From: Azospirillum sp. 412522
Lineage (GTDB): Bacteria; Pseudomonadota; Alphaproteobacteria; Azospirillales; Azospirillaceae
Length of the DNA: 64,000 nt
Assembly: GCF_019805165.1 (NCBI RefSeq)
Contig: NZ_RWIJ01000016.1
Location: forward strand, 1 to 64,000
Direction of reading: 5' to 3'
The notes under the pieces are model-generated. The model ran no database searches. It saw nothing but the letters and a program-made list of their open reading frames with translations, and had not been told where the DNA came from. The position numbers and the translations under genes are program-made. Every line of letters starts with the position of its first letter. Within the stretch, counting starts at the first letter, position 1. Shown here piece after piece: positions 61,373 through 64,000 of the stretch.

Positions 61373-62704
61373 TCAACGCTTGTCCAGCGGGACGAAGGGA
61401 CGGGCGGCGTGGCCGGTGAAGAGCTGACGGGGGCGGCCGATCTTCTGGGCCGGATCCTCGATCATCTCCTTCCACTGGCTGATCCAGCCGACGGTGCGGG
61501 CCAGCGCGAACAGCACGGTGAACATGCTGGTCGGGAAGCCCATCGCCTTCAGGATGATGCCCGAATAGAAGTCGACGTTCGGATAGAGCTTCTTCTCGAT
61601 GAAGTATTCGTCCGACAGGGCGATCTTCTCCAGTTCCATCGCGATGGCGAGATGCGGCTCGTCCTGGATGCCCAGACGGTCGAGAACCTGATAGCAGGTC
61701 TCGCGCATGATCTTGGCGCGCGGGTCGTAGTTCTTGTAGACCCGGTGGCCGAAGCCCATCAGGCGGAAGCTGTCGTTCTTGTCCTTGGCGCGGCGGACGA
61801 ACTCGGGAATGCGTTCGACCGAGCCGATCTCGTCCAGCATCTTCAGCACGGCCTCGTTCGCGCCGCCATGGGCCGGTCCCCACAATGCCGCGATGCCCGA
61901 CGCGATGCAGGCGAACGGGTTGGCGTGGGAGGAACCGGCAAGACGCACGGTCGAGGTCGAGGCGTTCTGCTCGTGGTCGGCATGCAGGATGAAGATCTTG
62001 TCCATCGCCTCCGACAGGACCGGATCGACCTTCCATTCCTCGCACGGCGTGCCGAAGGTCATGTAGAGGAAGTTTTCCGCGTAGGACAGGTCGTTGCGCG
62101 GATACATGAACGGCTCGCCGACCGTATATTTATAGGCCATGGCGGCCATGGTCGGCATCTTGGCGATCAGGCGGTGCGCGGCGATCTTGCGCTGCACCGG
62201 ATCGAAGATGTCGGTGGAATCGTGGTAGAAGGCCGACAGGGCGCCGACGACGCCGCACATGATCGCCATCGGGTGGGCGTCGCGGCGGAAGCCGCTGTAG
62301 AACTTGGCCAGCTGCTCGTGCACCATCGTGTGGTAGGTGATGGTGCGCTCGAAATCGACCTTCTGCTGCGGGTTGGGCAGCTCGCCGTTCAGCAGCAGGT
62401 GGCAGACTTCCAGGAAGTCGCAGTTCTCGGCCAGATCGGCGATGGCATAGCCGCGGTGCAGCAGGATGCCTTCGTCGCCATCGATGTAGGTGATGGCGGA
62501 ATCGCAGGCGGCGGTGGAGGTGAAGCCGGGATCGTAGGTGAAATAGCCGGTTTCGGCGTAGAGCTTGCGGATGTCGATCACGTTGGGACCGGTGGACCCG
62601 CCGAGCAGCGGCAGCTTGAGAGTCTTGCCGGTGGCGTCGTCGGTCAGCGTGACGGTGCCGACCTGGGTCACATCGCCATGCGGCGCGTGCTTGCTCGATT
62701 CCAT
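61373..62704 (-). CDS. gltA: Citrate synthase (type II)
   Basis: This 443-residue enzyme joins acetyl-CoA and oxaloacetate to form citrate in the TCA cycle. The catalytic set is H279 (WGPAHGG), H320 (MGFGHRVYKNYDPRA) and D377 (PNVDFYSGI), each offset by 15 from the E. coli residues. HADHEQNASTSTVRLAGSS is also conserved. The N-terminal beta-domain of about 50 residues before the catalytic core is typical of type II, NADH-sensitive enzymes. The start MESSKHAPHG at 62704 is chosen; the frame is open further upstream with non-conserved sequence. Confidence 0.96.
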   Translation of the reverse strand: MESSKHAPHGDVTQVGTVTLTDDATGKTLKLPLLGGSTGPNVIDIRKLYAETGYFTYDPGFTSTAACDSAITYIDGDEGILLHRGYAIADLAENCDFLEVCHLLLNGELPNPQQKVDFERTITYHTMVHEQLAKFYSGFRRDAHPMAIMCGVVGALSAFYHDSTDIFDPVQRKIAAHRLIAKMPTMAAMAYKYTVGEPFMYPRNDLSYAENFLYMTFGTPCEEWKVDPVLSEAMDKIFILHADHEQNASTSTVRLAGSSHANPFACIASGIAALWGPAHGGANEAVLKMLDEIGSVERIPEFVRRAKDKNDSFRLMGFGHRVYKNYDPRAKIMRETCYQVLDRLGIQDEPHLAIAMELEKIALSDEYFIEKKLYPNVDFYSGIILKAMGFPTSMFTVLFALARTVGWISQWKEMIEDPAQKIGRPRQLFTGHAARPFVPLDKR

Positions 62705-62920
62705 GACCTTGTCAAACTCCTTGCTGGCCGGCTGGGCGATGGCTCGCGGCCCCCGCTGCCGGACCTTGGTGGTTGGCCCGTCGTCAGGCGCGCTTGAAAG
62801 CGCGCTCTTCGGCACCCTGCGGCGCCGCGCCGTCTTCTCCCGGTCTCCGAAGGATAGGAGGGACGCGGAACACGCATCCATCCTGGTCGTTGACTCCTCC
62901 AGAAGATAGCAGAGGACATC

Positions 62921-63166
62921 ATGACCGACACGCCTCAAACGCGCACCCCCTCCGAAGGAATGCCCCAGCCGAAGAAATCCGGCACGGACACCCCGGACAA
63001 AACCCGCGACCAGACCCCGGCCGGCGAACGGTCCCCGCGCGAGGACATGACCAAGACACCGGGCGACGGCACGTTGCAGGACGCCACACCGGCCGGCCTG
63101 TCGTCCAAGGAACTGCGGGAACGGGCGGAGGACGCCGACGGCTCGGCCCAGCCCGGCACCGGCTGA
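62921..63166 (+). CDS. Small disordered hypothetical protein
   Basis: This encodes a predicted 81-residue protein rich in Thr, Pro, Asp, Glu and Lys, with no hydrophobic core and thus probably disordered. A GAGGA ribosome site lies five bases before the ATG. It stands alone, divergent from gltA and convergent with the hybrid kinase. No family was recognised; the clear ribosome site and GC-typical codon use support a real gene. Confidence 0.65.
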   Translation: MTDTPQTRTPSEGMPQPKKSGTDTPDKTRDQTPAGERSPREDMTKTPGDGTLQDATPAGLSSKELRERAEDADGSAQPGTG

Positions 63167-63185
63167 CCGTCTCTTCCGAACGGGT

Positions 63186-64000
63186 TCAGCCCACCGCCCG
63201 CCGCACGCCGGCACGCTGGCGCAAGGTCCCTTCCAGCCGGGCGGCCTCGCGCAGCAGCACCGGCAGGAGCCGGGCCGCCTGATCCCTGTCGCCGGTGCGG
63301 CAGAGAACCTCCATTCGCCATGCAAGGTGCATGACCGCCATCCCGCCGAAGCTGCCGGCGAGACTGGACAGGTCATGCGCCTCCCCCGCCAGAGCGCGCA
63401 GGTCGACGGTGCCGATGCGCAGCGCATCCGCCATCGCCGACATCCGCTCCAGCCGGCCGGACACGTCCTCCAGGAAACTGCCGACGATCAGCGCCAGACT
63501 TTCGCTGCCCACCGTCTCCACCAGATCGGCCAGCACCGCCTCGTCGAGCACCTCGCCCCCCTCGTCGCCCTCGCTTTCACCATCCGCATCGTTCCCGGCC
63601 GCCGGGGGGGCCGCCGTCCCGATCCAGCGGTCCAGTGCCGACAGGAGGCCGGCGCGGCTGATCGGCTTGGTCAGATAGTCGCTCATGCCCGCGCCCAGGC
63701 ACAGTTCACGCGTGCCGGGCATGGCGTCGGCGGTCAGGGCGATGATCGGCAGGTTGGCCGGGGCCCCGCCACGCGCGCGGATCGCCTGGGCGGCCTCCAG
63801 CCCGTTCATCCCCGGCATCTGGACATCCATCAGCACCAGATCGATGCCGCCGCGACCAACCGCGGCCACCGCCTGCTCCCCATCCTCCGCCACCTCGACC
63901 GTGTAGCCCAGCCTGCGCAGCAGGGTGGTGGCGAAAAGCTGGTTGGTACGATTGTCCTCAGCCAGCAGGATGCGGCCATGGCGCGGCGCCTCCTCCGGTC
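63186..64000 (-). CDS. Hybrid sensor kinase, C-terminal receiver and Hpt (5' part beyond the window)
   Basis: The minus-strand frame is open to the right edge, starting mid-protein with PEEAPRHGRILLAEDNRTNQLF. The receiver has the acidic pair ED in LLAEDN, phosphoacceptor Asp in LVLMDVQMPGMNG, Thr-Ala in ALTADAMP and Lys in LTKPIS. A short acidic linker follows, then an Hpt domain with its His in EAHDLSSLAGSFGG. This layout fits the end of a hybrid kinase whose PAS and kinase parts lie outside the window. An internal GTG at 63893 is not the true start. Confidence 0.88.
   Translation of the reverse strand, partial: PEEAPRHGRILLAEDNRTNQLFATTLLRRLGYTVEVAEDGEQAVAAVGRGGIDLVLMDVQMPGMNGLEAAQAIRARGGAPANLPIIALTADAMPGTRELCLGAGMSDYLTKPISRAGLLSALDRWIGTAAPPAAGNDADGESEGDEGGEVLDEAVLADLVETVGSESLALIVGSFLEDVSGRLERMSAMADALRIGTVDLRALAGEAHDLSSLAGSFGGMAVMHLAWRMEVLCRTGDRDQAARLLPVLLREAARLEGTLRQRAGVRRAVG

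Overview
The window is 64 kb of GC-rich DNA in the style of a large alphaproteobacterial genome. Several things fit Azospirillum or a near relative (Rhodospirillales): two large methyl-accepting receptors, several PAS or hybrid histidine kinases, a CrbS/CrbR pair, TRAP transporters, a NUDIX/winged-helix regulator of the NrtR type, and housekeeping ppc and gltA genes. The genus is an inference. No rRNA, tRNA, CRISPR array or prophage was recognised. Only possible traces of mobile DNA were seen: an IS21-like terminus at the left edge and one strikingly AT-rich gene.

Layout. 1-13.6 kb holds accessory metabolism and transport: a DUF7079 protein, a DUF1275 membrane protein, a LysR regulator divergent from a pirin, a TMEM175-type channel, a tetracycline-type MFS pump, a YgiQ radical-SAM protein, an ABC exporter, an SDR, and a translationally coupled operon of CheC-like phosphatase, PAS/HisKA_2 kinase and single-domain response regulator. 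14-21.6 kb holds a DUF2076 protein, a chemoreceptor, a tiny Cys/Gly peptide gene and ppc.

22-34 kb is one sugar-acid catabolic island: a Tat-exported ABC importer, a GntR/FadR regulator, a UxuB-type mannitol dehydrogenase, a zinc alcohol dehydrogenase, a complete TRAP transporter and UxuA. Four copies of the motif ACTACCATAC lie upstream of the importer operon (two copies), the regulator gene and the uxuB operon, so the island looks like a single GntR regulon. Without UxaC, the set fits L-gulonate or a related hexonate entering at fructuronate or mannonate, ending in 2-keto-3-deoxygluconate. Further on (45.9-47.5 kb) hexR and an eda-family aldolase could finish the pathway; a canonical-looking HexR palindrome precedes hexR.

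34-47 kb also holds two sigma-54 activators, a KGG-repeat stress protein, a 7TM kinase, TRAP QM permeases without a binding protein, and a norR/hmp nitric-oxide module with three GT-N7-AC sites and a near-perfect -24/-12 promoter. A second chemoreceptor follows.

47.5-60 kb is signalling: a TorS-like hybrid kinase with Hpt, divergent from a periplasmic binding protein, then an MHS transporter and crbS. Between the convergent ends of crbS and crbR lies an AT-rich gene for a two-helix membrane protein with an Ig-like domain and a beta-propeller, the clearest sign of horizontal transfer. 60-64 kb holds an NrtR-like regulator, gltA, a small disordered protein and the 3' part of another hybrid kinase that runs off the right edge.
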